Of a DNA stretch of 64,000 bases, positions 33,935 to 42,714 are shown piece after piece; the stretch's first letter is position 1; every line of letters starts with the position of its first letter. Source of the stretch: Pseudaquidulcibacter sp041917055 (GTDB lineage Bacteria > Pseudomonadota > Alphaproteobacteria > Caulobacterales > Aquidulcibacteraceae); the NCBI GenBank assembly GCA_041917055.1, contig JAYRYJ010000010.1, positions 62,001 through 126,000 on the forward strand, in the 5' to 3' direction. The translations under genes were made by a program, and so were the position numbers. The notes beneath the pieces were generated by a model. It was not told where the DNA came from, made no database searches, and saw nothing but the letters and a program-made list of their open reading frames with translations.

Positions 33935-36900
33935 ATGAACCTCGATCCCAAGGTTCAATCCCAGACACACGCTGAAAAGCAAGAGGGCTTTGATAGTATT
34001 TGCGAAAAATATGGCGAGAAGTTTCGCCCGCTTTTTGACGCTGAATATTATCTGAAAACTTATCCTGATATTGCGAGTGCGGGTGTAGATCCCTTTACCC
34101 ATTATTTAGAGCATGGTGGTTTTGAGGGGCGCAATCCATCAGACCATTTTAATTCCCAACAATATCTTGACGCCTACCAAGACGTGGCTAACGCGGGCAT
34201 GAATCCGCTATTGCACTATATACAATTCGGCGCAAATGAAGGGCGCAATGAAGGTGTAGTAAATGACGATGGCAAAACAATGCCTGAAGAAAAAATTGAC
34301 CCCGCAAAATTATTGTTTGACGAAAACTTCTATCTTTCCAGCTATCCGGATATTGCCGAAGCCGGTGTAGATGCTTTTGAGCATTTTATGACATTTGGTT
34401 TTAAAGAGGAAAGACGACCAAATCCTTATTTTGACGCTCATTTCTATGAAAATAAATATGCCGAAGAATTGGACGGTTTTGAAAATCCGTTTCTGCATTA
34501 TGCGCAAATCGGTCATGCCAAAGGCTTCCAAGCTTTTGCGGGCGATGTCGCAAAACAGATAAGAATAACAAACAAAAAACCGGAAAGCGCCCAAGAAAAA
34601 TTTATCGACGAAAATGATATTCCAGCCATAATTGCAAAATCCGGGCTATTTGACACCGAATATTATCGCCGAAATTATCCGGATCTTGAAAACGAAACTG
34701 ATTTAATTGGCCACTATGTTCGTCATGGCGAAAGCGAAGGGCGCAAACCGAATTTCTATTTCGATCCAGAATGGTACAAAAACACATTTGGACCATTTGA
34801 CGAAAATACAAATCTTTTACATCATTATGCGACCAAAGGTGAGGCAAACCAAAACCGCCCTAGCGTTTTGTTTGACACTGGTTTTTATCTCGCAAAATAT
34901 CTAAACAATGATGAGGATAAAAGTGCGCTTTCCGATTATCTTGCTTATTCCAATCGATTCAGAAATGCACCAAATCAATTTTTTGATCCAAAGAAATATT
35001 TAGAAGAATATCAAGACATTGCCGCAGCGCGCATTGACCCGTTTGAGCATTTCTTTTTGCACGGTGTTTTTGAATCTCGCGAAGGCGGAACCGGTATCAA
35101 TTTTGATCAGGTTTTTTATGAGTTTTTGGGCAATGACAGAACCAAGAATCCACTCTTATTTTTGCTAGAGCGCGACTTTACAAAACTGCCAAAATTAAAA
35201 AAATCAGACGGGGAAGATTTATTCTCATTATTGCGACGTTTTAATGAGGCCGGACCCTATTACGAAGAATTTATGCCAATTAATGAGGTCAATAGCAATG
35301 ATTCATTAGCGGCATTTGCGGTCTATAATCCTCAATATATTAATTTTGGTGAAACCCTTTCGCTCGTGTCAAAGGATACGCCGCTTTTGGATGTCAAAAA
35401 AGGCATTCCAAGATTTAAGGGGCATTTTCAGCCTAATATCCCACTCGATACCACACACTATTTTGACGCATTTGAAGATGTTTTCGCAAAGCAAATCAGC
35501 CTTGCCAAAAGCGTGGGCCTGCACGGGTTTTGTTTTTCTTTCAGTGAACGCAACGAAACAATTGTTAAGCGTCTAGCGAAAGAAATTGGCACATTGGGCG
35601 GTGATTTCAAATATATGATAGTTTGGAATTGCGACAATGATCAAAGCTCTAGCTTCCCCGCCTATGGAAATTCAAATGATAGTTCACGGATTCTAGCGTC
35701 GCTTATGAAGACCGTGCCGTTTTTGAATAATCCAAATTATTATTCGATAAACAAACGACCTGTTTTCATTATTAGGGATATCGCCGAAATCCCTGATTGT
35801 CGGGCAACCATAACGGCATTTCGCCAGGCATTGGTAAATTCGTTTGCTATATCACCATATATTCTATGCGGGCGACCTAATAAGAACATTCCATATGCAC
35901 AATTAGGTTTTGACGGAATAATCGATTTCCCGATTGATTCGTATGATAGTGAATTAATGCCTATTAATGACAATCTCGAATTTTATGACACTTCGTGTAA
36001 TCTTGAGGTAAAATCTTGGGACGAGTTGAAAGCATGCGCCATCAAAAATCTCGGTAAAGATGCCAAGGCCATCTCGTGCGCAACAATCGGCAAAGACGAT
36101 GAATTAATAGCGCAAGGTAGTGGCAAATGCTATTTTGGTGCAAACCCCGCAAAATTTGAAGATTGGGTGCGGCGTGCGAAAAATTCAGCGCTCAAGCGAA
36201 AATTTGAAGGTCAAAACTTATTATTAATCGAATCTTGGAATGATTTGGGCAATTCATGTGCATTGGAACCAAACAGATATTATGGTTATGCTTATCTCAA
36301 TTCTTTGGCGCGGGCTTTAAAATCTGACAATGTTTCATCGAATAATGCCGCCAAAAAAATTGTTTTATTTGTCGGCGAAAAAATTAAGTCGCCGAAAATT
36401 GCCGAAATCATCAAATGCCTTGGCCATGATTTGGTCTGTGAAATTGTTATAATCAAGGACAAAAAGAAAAAATTGGGCAGCTTGGATTATGCGTCGGATT
36501 TAATTTACGATCTCGATTTCCATGCGCCAAATACAATTTCTGACCTGCAAAACATCGCCACTGCATTAAAGGCGCGGGATTTTGACAAAATTGTTTGCTT
36601 TGGCACTGTAAATAGCGAGTTTTTATCCGGCTTCATCAGTCAAAATTTCAGTGTTGTCGCCCTGATTTTTGGGGAAAATTCGGCAATTAGCGCCATTGAG
36701 TCCGATTTTGTCCAAATTTGCGACCGCATTGCCTTCGCGAATATTAAAGATAAAGAACAATACGAAATACTCTTGGGCGATAATGTCAAGAAATCATTGA
36801 TTGCGCCGTATCTGGGAGGCGATAATTTAAAAGGCACAGGGCAGACTTTTGGTCTGCGCCAAAGTTTGGGTATTGATGAAAACGAAAAAATAATTCTATC

Positions 36901-38245
36901 AAGCGGGACGCCGGATTTTGCTCACGGTTTGGATATATTCCAAAACATAGCAAACCAAGCGGCGGCGCAAAAACTCAATCATCGATTCATTTGGGTCGGC
37001 AATTTTGCACCCAAAATGATTGAAATGATGAGAAAGGAAAATGAGAAACGCGGAATTTCAAACATTATTTTCGATTCCAATGCCGCAAAACTAAACGAAT
37101 TTATTGAAATATCAGATGCATGCATAGACTGCTCTCGCGATGATTTGGATTATGATTTTGCCGATTCCTGCCGCGCTTTGAACCACCCCTATATTGCTTT
37201 CGACCTTGGCAGCGATTTGTCAAATTCGATTGCAGAGGCGCAAAATGTAAGTCTATGCGAATATGGCGATGTTGAAGAGATGCTTGATGCTATTTCGATT
37301 GCCATCACCAATAATAAGAAAGACGCGACAGCAAATGCCACCTCTGTTAATCAATCCCAAACCGTAGGACAGTTTTGCGACATTTTGCTTTCGTCAAACG
37401 TGATTACAAAAGCCGACGTTTGCGCTTTAATAGTAACTAAAGACGACCAAAACCTTATCGAAGGTCGATTGGGTTCAATTAATTCACAATTGTTGTTTCC
37501 CGAAGAAGTATTTGTTTTGGATAATAAATCCACCGATAATACAATGGAAATTGTCGATAAGTTCGAAATTCGTCCACAAATCGGCTTGGATACAATTCGC
37601 TCGCGCCGCAATGACCAAAATGAGTTTGAATTATGGTTGAAGGGCCTAAGCCTTTCGCAAAATGAATTTGTTTGGCTGTCACACGGGCATGACAGTGCGA
37701 TGCCGGACTTCATTTCTTCGTGCATTCCGTTTTTCGACGATGATGATGTCGGTTTGGTTTTTTGTGATGCGAAACTAAATAATCAGAAAAATGAAACCAT
37801 TTTGCCAACCTATCGCCATGTTATTGAGGCTGCAAAACCAGGTGCCTTTGACGAAGATTTCGTTTTCGAAGGTCGCGAATTTGTGACCCAAATGCTAAGT
37901 GTCCGCAATACAATTCCGTCGATTGCAACTATTATTTGGCGCAGAAGCCTATTGATGGACGTTATTCGTGCGGCGATTTCGCTTAATTATGAGCAGAAAT
38001 TACCAACCGACTGGCTAATGTATTCTATGGCGGGTTTAAGCGGCAAGAAAATTGGATTCTGTGCAAAACCACTCGCGATTCTACATCAAAAAAGCTCAGA
38101 AAATTCTAATTTTGACAATAATATGATCTTCGAAAAAACCAAGAATATGCTTGAGTTCCTTGCTACCCGCCTTAATCTTGATGAAAAGACAAGAGAAAAG
38201 CAGGCCGAATATTTGGAGGAACTAAGTTTGGTTTTCAATCTTTAG
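33935..38245 (+). CDS. Giant multidomain surface-glycan protein (repeats + GH99/WbsX-like + glycosyltransferase domains)
   Basis: About 1436 residues, cytosolic. The N-terminal 400 residues hold eight or nine degenerate repeats of about 35-45 residues with consensus FD..YYL..YPDIA.AGVDPF.HY...G..EGR.P. Next (about 450-770) is a GH99/WbsX-like domain with PRFKGHFQPNIPLD, HYFDAFEDVFAKQISLAK and GFCFSF. A GT4-like domain (about 800-1130, weak motifs) follows. The last 300 residues form a GT2 domain with FVLDNKSTDNT and WLSHGHDSAMPDFI. Start at 33935 chosen; ATG 33908 is also possible. It probably builds or modifies the exported polymer. Confidence 0.8.
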   Translation: MNLDPKVQSQTHAEKQEGFDSICEKYGEKFRPLFDAEYYLKTYPDIASAGVDPFTHYLEHGGFEGRNPSDHFNSQQYLDAYQDVANAGMNPLLHYIQFGANEGRNEGVVNDDGKTMPEEKIDPAKLLFDENFYLSSYPDIAEAGVDAFEHFMTFGFKEERRPNPYFDAHFYENKYAEELDGFENPFLHYAQIGHAKGFQAFAGDVAKQIRITNKKPESAQEKFIDENDIPAIIAKSGLFDTEYYRRNYPDLENETDLIGHYVRHGESEGRKPNFYFDPEWYKNTFGPFDENTNLLHHYATKGEANQNRPSVLFDTGFYLAKYLNNDEDKSALSDYLAYSNRFRNAPNQFFDPKKYLEEYQDIAAARIDPFEHFFLHGVFESREGGTGINFDQVFYEFLGNDRTKNPLLFLLERDFTKLPKLKKSDGEDLFSLLRRFNEAGPYYEEFMPINEVNSNDSLAAFAVYNPQYINFGETLSLVSKDTPLLDVKKGIPRFKGHFQPNIPLDTTHYFDAFEDVFAKQISLAKSVGLHGFCFSFSERNETIVKRLAKEIGTLGGDFKYMIVWNCDNDQSSSFPAYGNSNDSSRILASLMKTVPFLNNPNYYSINKRPVFIIRDIAEIPDCRATITAFRQALVNSFAISPYILCGRPNKNIPYAQLGFDGIIDFPIDSYDSELMPINDNLEFYDTSCNLEVKSWDELKACAIKNLGKDAKAISCATIGKDDELIAQGSGKCYFGANPAKFEDWVRRAKNSALKRKFEGQNLLLIESWNDLGNSCALEPNRYYGYAYLNSLARALKSDNVSSNNAAKKIVLFVGEKIKSPKIAEIIKCLGHDLVCEIVIIKDKKKKLGSLDYASDLIYDLDFHAPNTISDLQNIATALKARDFDKIVCFGTVNSEFLSGFISQNFSVVALIFGENSAISAIESDFVQICDRIAFANIKDKEQYEILLGDNVKKSLIAPYLGGDNLKGTGQTFGLRQSLGIDENEKIILSSGTPDFAHGLDIFQNIANQAAAQKLNHRFIWVGNFAPKMIEMMRKENEKRGISNIIFDSNAAKLNEFIEISDACIDCSRDDLDYDFADSCRALNHPYIAFDLGSDLSNSIAEAQNVSLCEYGDVEEMLDAISIAITNNKKDATANATSVNQSQTVGQFCDILLSSNVITKADVCALIVTKDDQNLIEGRLGSINSQLLFPEEVFVLDNKSTDNTMEIVDKFEIRPQIGLDTIRSRRNDQNEFELWLKGLSLSQNEFVWLSHGHDSAMPDFISSCIPFFDDDDVGLVFCDAKLNNQKNETILPTYRHVIEAAKPGAFDEDFVFEGREFVTQMLSVRNTIPSIATIIWRRSLLMDVIRAAISLNYEQKLPTDWLMYSMAGLSGKKIGFCAKPLAILHQKSSENSNFDNNMIFEKTKNMLEFLATRLNLDEKTREKQAEYLEELSLVFNL

Positions 38246-38299
38246 GCCAAGACTATTCATTTTGACTTATCGGGCGATTATCAATAGTAAGGCCTAAAA
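38242..38299 (+). other. Stem-loop over the stop codon of the giant gene
   Basis: TTTAGGCC pairs with GGCCTAAA, and the inner ACTATT with AATAGT, leaving a loop of about 25 bases. The TAG stop lies in the left arm. No T-run follows on the plus strand, so it is not a standard terminator; it may be an RNA-stability or attenuation structure. Confidence 0.5.
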
Positions 38300-38387
38300 G
38301 ACCTATTTGGAACATTTGGTTTCTTGTGTAACAAGTTACTTTGGATTTGAAAAAAACTGAAACTAATGTTTTACGGAAAATAAATTT

Positions 38388-39257
38388 ATGAATTTTGATT
38401 TTTTTAGCCATAATTCCAAGAATAAAAAAAGCGCTGTTGTATTGGTGGCAAAAGATGAAGGGCCTTATTTAATTGAGTGGGTGGCTTATTATCGAATCCT
38501 GGGATTTGATGAAATCAGTGTCTATAATAATTATAGTACCGATAGTTCCAATGATATTTTAAACGCACTCGATAAGGCCGGATATATTAATCATATTATT
38601 TGGCGTCAAAGTGACGATGAATCGCCACAAGTAAGCGCCTATCGCCATGCAATTAAAAACTGCAAGGCAGAATGGATTTTCTTTATCGACACTGATGAGT
38701 TTTTGCTTTTGCATAAACATTCAAATGTAAATTCCTTCCTTCGGGAATTTGATAACAGGCCGGAAGTTGGGACAATATCGTGCAATTGGCGTATTTTCGG
38801 CGATTCGGGTCTGGTGACGAATGATGGGCGCCCAGTTATTGAGCGTTTCACAATGGCTGCGACCGACGACTTTGTTGTAAATCGCCATTTGAAAAGTTTT
38901 TCGCGCGTGAAAATGCTCGGCCCAATGCTTCACATGCATGTATGCGAAACCACCGGTTTGCAGGTTCACCCAAATGGTGAGCCATTAATAATGAAGGATT
39001 GGGGTCTTTCTGAATTCGCTGAATTATCAGTTGCCCAAGTGAATCATTATTATACAAAGACAGCGCAAGAATATCAGGCAAAAAAAGCTCGTGGTCAAGG
39101 CGGCGCACCCGAATCCGATCCTGAGCGCAAATATTGGTATAATCAGGAATCATTTATCGGGCACAATCGCAATGATATCATGGATTTAAGAATCCAAAAG
39201 GACTTGCAGCGATTAAAAAAAGAAATGCAGAAATTGAAAGACGAATGTCACATTTGA
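38388..39257 (+). CDS. GT92/GT2-like glycosyltransferase
   Basis: A 289-residue protein with VVLVAKDEGPYLIEWVAYYRILGFDEISVYNN (about 16-47), WIFFIDTDEFLLL (DxD, about 96-108), and GPMLHMHVCE and QVNHYYTKTAQEY later. This is the pattern of the GT92 (DUF23)/Glyco_tranf_2_4 group, whose members add galactose or other sugars. The C-terminus is a Lys-rich coiled-coil-like helix (LQRLKKEMQKLKDE). It lies between the giant gene and ugd on the same strand. Confidence 0.83.
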   Translation: MNFDFFSHNSKNKKSAVVLVAKDEGPYLIEWVAYYRILGFDEISVYNNYSTDSSNDILNALDKAGYINHIIWRQSDDESPQVSAYRHAIKNCKAEWIFFIDTDEFLLLHKHSNVNSFLREFDNRPEVGTISCNWRIFGDSGLVTNDGRPVIERFTMAATDDFVVNRHLKSFSRVKMLGPMLHMHVCETTGLQVHPNGEPLIMKDWGLSEFAELSVAQVNHYYTKTAQEYQAKKARGQGGAPESDPERKYWYNQESFIGHNRNDIMDLRIQKDLQRLKKEMQKLKDECHI

Positions 39258-39330
39258 TTTGGGTTTTTGACATAAATAGCCTAAAAACAACGAATTAATG
39301 CATTTTATTGAACCCGTTTAGGAGTAAATA

Positions 39331-40509
39331 ATGGAGAGAAACTACAAAATCGCGGTTGCCGGCATTGGTTATGTCGGGCTGTCAAATGCTGTCCTATTGG
39401 CACAACATAATGAAGTAGTTGCAATAGACTTGTCTCAAGAGCGCGTAGATGCTGTCAATAATAGAATTTCGCCACTAATTGACGCTGAGATAGAGGACTT
39501 TTTGAAAAATAAGAATCTTAATTTACGCGCGACCATGAATCCGCAAGAGGCCTATGAAAATGCCGATTTTGTAATTATTTCAACGCCAACAAATTATGAT
39601 CCGGTTTCTAATTATTTTAATACTAAATCTATTGAGGCGGTTATCGCCGATGCGAATCGTATAAATCCAAACACAACAATCGTGATTAAGTCCACAATTC
39701 CGGTCGGATACGTCAAGGATGTTCGCGCGCGGATGGGTTTTGATAATATTATTTTTTCGCCGGAATTTTTGCGCGAAGGACGCGCTTTATATGACAATCT
39801 TCACCCATCGCGAATAATTATTGGGGAAAAAAGCCAGCGCGCAGAAATTTTCGCATCCCTTTTGACCCAAGGCGCGCAAAAAGAAAATATTCAGGTGATT
39901 TTCACCGGCTCGAGCGAGGCGGAGGCTGTTAAGTTATTTGCCAATACTTATTTAGCGATGCGGGTCTCATTTTTTAATGAACTTGATACTTACGCCGAAA
40001 CCCATAATTTGGAATCAGGAGATATCATTAAAGGCGTTTCTTTAGATCCACGTATTGGCGAGCATTATAATAATCCGTCGTTCGGTTATGGCGGTTATTG
40101 CCTTCCCAAAGATACAAAACAATTATTAGCCAATTATAGCCAGGTTCCACATACATTAATTCGTGCCATTGTTGAGGCGAATTCGACCCGCAAAGACCAT
40201 ATTGCAGAGCGCGTTGTTGCCCTTAACCCGAAAACCGTTGGCGTTTATCGACTAACTATGAAATCGGGGTCCGATAATTTCCGCGAATCATCAGTCCAAG
40301 GCGTTATGAAGCGTATTAAGGCAAAAGGCATCGAAGTTATAGTCTATGAACCAGCCTATCCAGACGCTACATTTTTTCATTCCGAAGTTGTGAATGATTT
40401 CGAAACTTTCGCCGCCAAGAGCGATGTAATCCTTACAAATCGCTATCATAGCGAATTGGATCCATACAAGGACAAAGTCTATACGCGCGATATTTTTGGA
40501 AACGATTGA
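39331..40509 (+). CDS. ugd: UDP-glucose/nucleotide-sugar 6-dehydrogenase
   Basis: Ugd oxidises UDP-glucose to UDP-glucuronate with two NAD+, giving an acidic precursor for surface glycans. The 392-residue protein has the NAD-binding AVAGIGYVGLSNAVLL (about 8-23), STPTNYDP, FSPEFLREG, the Lys of VKLFANTYLAMRVSFFNEL, and the catalytic Cys in YGGYCLPKDTKQL (about 256). Length and motifs fit UDP-glucose dehydrogenase of the short E. coli type. TAGGAG precedes the ATG. Confidence 0.9.
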   Translation: MERNYKIAVAGIGYVGLSNAVLLAQHNEVVAIDLSQERVDAVNNRISPLIDAEIEDFLKNKNLNLRATMNPQEAYENADFVIISTPTNYDPVSNYFNTKSIEAVIADANRINPNTTIVIKSTIPVGYVKDVRARMGFDNIIFSPEFLREGRALYDNLHPSRIIIGEKSQRAEIFASLLTQGAQKENIQVIFTGSSEAEAVKLFANTYLAMRVSFFNELDTYAETHNLESGDIIKGVSLDPRIGEHYNNPSFGYGGYCLPKDTKQLLANYSQVPHTLIRAIVEANSTRKDHIAERVVALNPKTVGVYRLTMKSGSDNFRESSVQGVMKRIKAKGIEVIVYEPAYPDATFFHSEVVNDFETFAAKSDVILTNRYHSELDPYKDKVYTRDIFGND

Positions 40510-40635
40510 TTATTTTTTGCAATCAACTAACGACCAACGCCCGACCAAGTTCAAAAAACTCTGTTTGGAATTAAAATGACGCGGATATTCTTCGTCATAA
40601 CGAAGTGTCTTGTGGCCTATTTTCGCACCACATAT

Positions 40636-40797
40636 TAGAGCGGCAATACTTCGATTGGAATCGGTCTGGCTGGTTCTTTTGCGTCATGACAACGAGTTTT
40701 TTCTTGCGATTATTCCAATATTATCGGCGAGAAAACCCACTGCTATACCACAAAACCCCTGCACCACTTCTGTTCCAGTCGAAGCGTCACCGCTCTA
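40636..40797 (-). repeat. H-family long hairpin repeat, copy H2
   Basis: A 162-bp hairpin with ends TAGAGCGG/CCGCTCTA and an inner GAGTTTTTTC...GAGAAAAC stem closed by TATTCCAATATTA. It matches the reverse complement of H1 over most of its length. An outer perfect 10-bp arm, TTGTGGCCTA (40610-40619) and TAGGCCACAA (40800-40809), extends the possible fold to 200 bp. Confidence 0.8.
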
Positions 40798-40849
40798 TTT
40801 AGGCCACAAAAAGTGTGGGAAATTTCGCTTGATTTAATGGATAAAGTCA

Positions 40850-41035
40850 AATGTCTAGACAGGGTTCGCTTTTATTTTTTTAACTCAAACAAATCAATAA
40901 GTTACAAACTGTCCAGCTAATCCGTTTCGCAATATGCACACATCTGCGCACATGTGTGCGCAGATGTGTGCATAATTGGTTTATGCGTTATCTTTTTCCT
41001 TTAAATACATAGTATTATTAAATCTTTGAGACATT
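40850..41035 (-). repeat. P-family palindromic repeat, copy P3 (complete)
   Basis: A 186-bp unit in reverse orientation: AATGTCTA (40850-40857), 77 bp, a perfect palindrome with 20-bp arms (40933-40952 and 40955-40974) around TG, 55 bp, then GAGACATT (41028-41035). Compared with P1, one arm position is changed from A to G and its partner from T to C, so pairing is preserved. Confidence 0.8.
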
Positions 41036-41129
41036 CGCCCATTTGAGTTTTGAAAATAATCTGATTTTACCAGTTAAGCTCTGTATTAGAGTTTTAGCGT
41101 ATCCTGCACAGACCAAATTTTGAGCGTAT

Positions 41130-41296
41130 CTAGAACGTTTCTAATTCAATCTGCATCGCTCTGACTTGTCCTTTTGCTGCGCCATATTTGAGTTTTTTCC
41201 CTTGAAGTATTCCAATACTCCTTCGGAAAAGAACTCAAAGCCGCGCCACAAAAATCCTACGCCATAGCAATTCAGCTTGAATTAGAAACGCTCTAG
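41130..41296 (-). repeat. H-family long hairpin repeat, copy H3
   Basis: A 167-bp hairpin with ends CTAGAACGTTTCTAATTCAA and TTGAATTAGAAACGCTCTAG (one mismatch), an inner TTGAGTTTTTTCC...GGAAAAGAACTCAA stem, and the loop AGTATTCCAATACT. It has the same orientation as H2. The outer arms differ from H1 and H2 while still complementing each other. Confidence 0.8.
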
Positions 41297-41402
41297 TAAT
41301 GTGATCACTTGGGACAGGACTCACTAATCATTCTGATGGCCTCAAGAAAAGCCTGTGCGGGTGACGCACAGAGCAAGTCTATTCTAACCATTTGAAATTG
41401 GT

Positions 41403-42704
41403 TCATGTCTCAAGGTTCAAGTCAAAAAACTGTTCTGTAATCGATCCTTTTAGGTTTTTTTCCACTGCATTGCGGCCATTTTCCGCGATTTGGTCCTTAA
41501 GTTTTGGATTATCAAACAATTGCCTTAATTTTTCTGCCGCCTCATTTTGATTTGGCTCATACCATTCTTGATTTGGTAGCCTATAAACGCCTTTTGCGAC
41601 CTTCACTGGAATAGGTTTTCCCGAAATCGGCGCATATGCGTCACACGGCACTATTTCATTATTACCGGACCAATCAGTCGCAAGAACGGGAATAGAGTAG
41701 CGCATGGCTTCAAACAAATTCAGACCGAACCCTTCGGCGCGATGCAATGACGCATAGACATCACAGGCGCGATATAATTCGAACATCTCATTAATATCAC
41801 CCTCGCTTTCCAAAATGCGGACCTTTACTGCGCTTTTGAGTGCGGCCTGTCTTAGACTGTAAAAATCTGCTTTTTCTCTTTCAGTGAACAGGCAACGAAT
41901 AATCAATAAAACGTCATCATCGGCACCAAAGACCAAATTCATGGCATTGATAAGACCAATCGGGTTTTTCCTTTCCATATTTGACAGCATTGAAAAACTT
42001 TGAAGAACCACAAAAGTGCTTGATGAAATTCCATATTTTTCACGAATTTGGTTTCTATTTAATTCAGTCTCATGCATGGGCAATAAAGCGACTGGATGCG
42101 GCGCGATACGAATTTTCTTGTCAATTTTGGCTTTGATTGCATTGCCGGAATATCGGCTTGGCGTCCAAATTTCATCGACAAACGCGCCGCATTTGGCCCA
42201 ATTTTGTGGAATTTCCGGCAATTCCCACACCCAATAGCCAATAGCATATTTATCTTTAAGTAAATTTGGGCCAATTCGCGCAATCGCGTGATAAACTGAA
42301 CCCGGATTTATTGCGTAAATAATGGCGTCACAAGAATTAATGCGCGCAGCAATATTTCGCATATCCAAAGGCGCGGATTTCGATGCTCCAATTTCAAAGG
42401 AAACATCGATTTTTTCATATTTTTTGCCGATTTTATCCAGTTCGAGACACAAGAGCCGAGACACCATTGCATGGCTTAAAACAGAATCAAAAGTGCCGAT
42501 CACCGCGATTTTTTCGATTTTTTTCGGCTTATTGACGCTTCGATTTTTATAAAACTTGAGGTTTTTCGCATCTCGCAAAGAATAATATATCTCAAATGGC
42601 AGTTTGCGAATTTCAAGGGGTAAACTTTGCCAAATTGCACGCAAAAGCGGTATATTTGCGAGCCGCTTTCTAAGGGAAATTAAAGAGATATCCTTGTTCT
42701 GCAT
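41403..42704 (-). CDS. GT4 family glycosyltransferase
   Basis: A 433-residue retaining glycosyltransferase with a GT-B fold. IAVIGTFDSVLSHAMVSRLL opens the N-terminal Rossmann domain; YWVWELPEIPQNWAKCGAFVDEIWTPSRYS is a conserved interdomain block. HRAEGFGLNLFEAMRYSIPVLATDWSGNNE (about 315-345) is the donor-binding E-x7-E motif. It is third in a minus-strand group with a NudK-like hydrolase and a GT2 gene (10-bp gap). Probably a mannosyl- or similar transferase for the exported glycan. Confidence 0.87.
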   Translation of the reverse strand: MQNKDISLISLRKRLANIPLLRAIWQSLPLEIRKLPFEIYYSLRDAKNLKFYKNRSVNKPKKIEKIAVIGTFDSVLSHAMVSRLLCLELDKIGKKYEKIDVSFEIGASKSAPLDMRNIAARINSCDAIIYAINPGSVYHAIARIGPNLLKDKYAIGYWVWELPEIPQNWAKCGAFVDEIWTPSRYSGNAIKAKIDKKIRIAPHPVALLPMHETELNRNQIREKYGISSSTFVVLQSFSMLSNMERKNPIGLINAMNLVFGADDDVLLIIRCLFTEREKADFYSLRQAALKSAVKVRILESEGDINEMFELYRACDVYASLHRAEGFGLNLFEAMRYSIPVLATDWSGNNEIVPCDAYAPISGKPIPVKVAKGVYRLPNQEWYEPNQNEAAEKLRQLFDNPKLKDQIAENGRNAVEKNLKGSITEQFFDLNLET

Positions 42705-42714
42705 ATATTTGTTT

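Larger units (their letters stand above)
40510..41402. other. Repeat island between ugd and the GT4 gene
   Basis: An 893-bp non-coding stretch between convergent genes. It contains three structured repeats in series: H2 (40636-40797), P3 (40850-41035) and H3 (41130-41296). Short open frames run through H2, but similar frames occur over H1, so they reflect repeat sequence rather than genes. Confidence 0.7.

Noticed and set aside
40510..41402. CRISPR array
   Set aside because: The repeats belong to different families, are not equally spaced and have no unique spacers; no cas gene is present.
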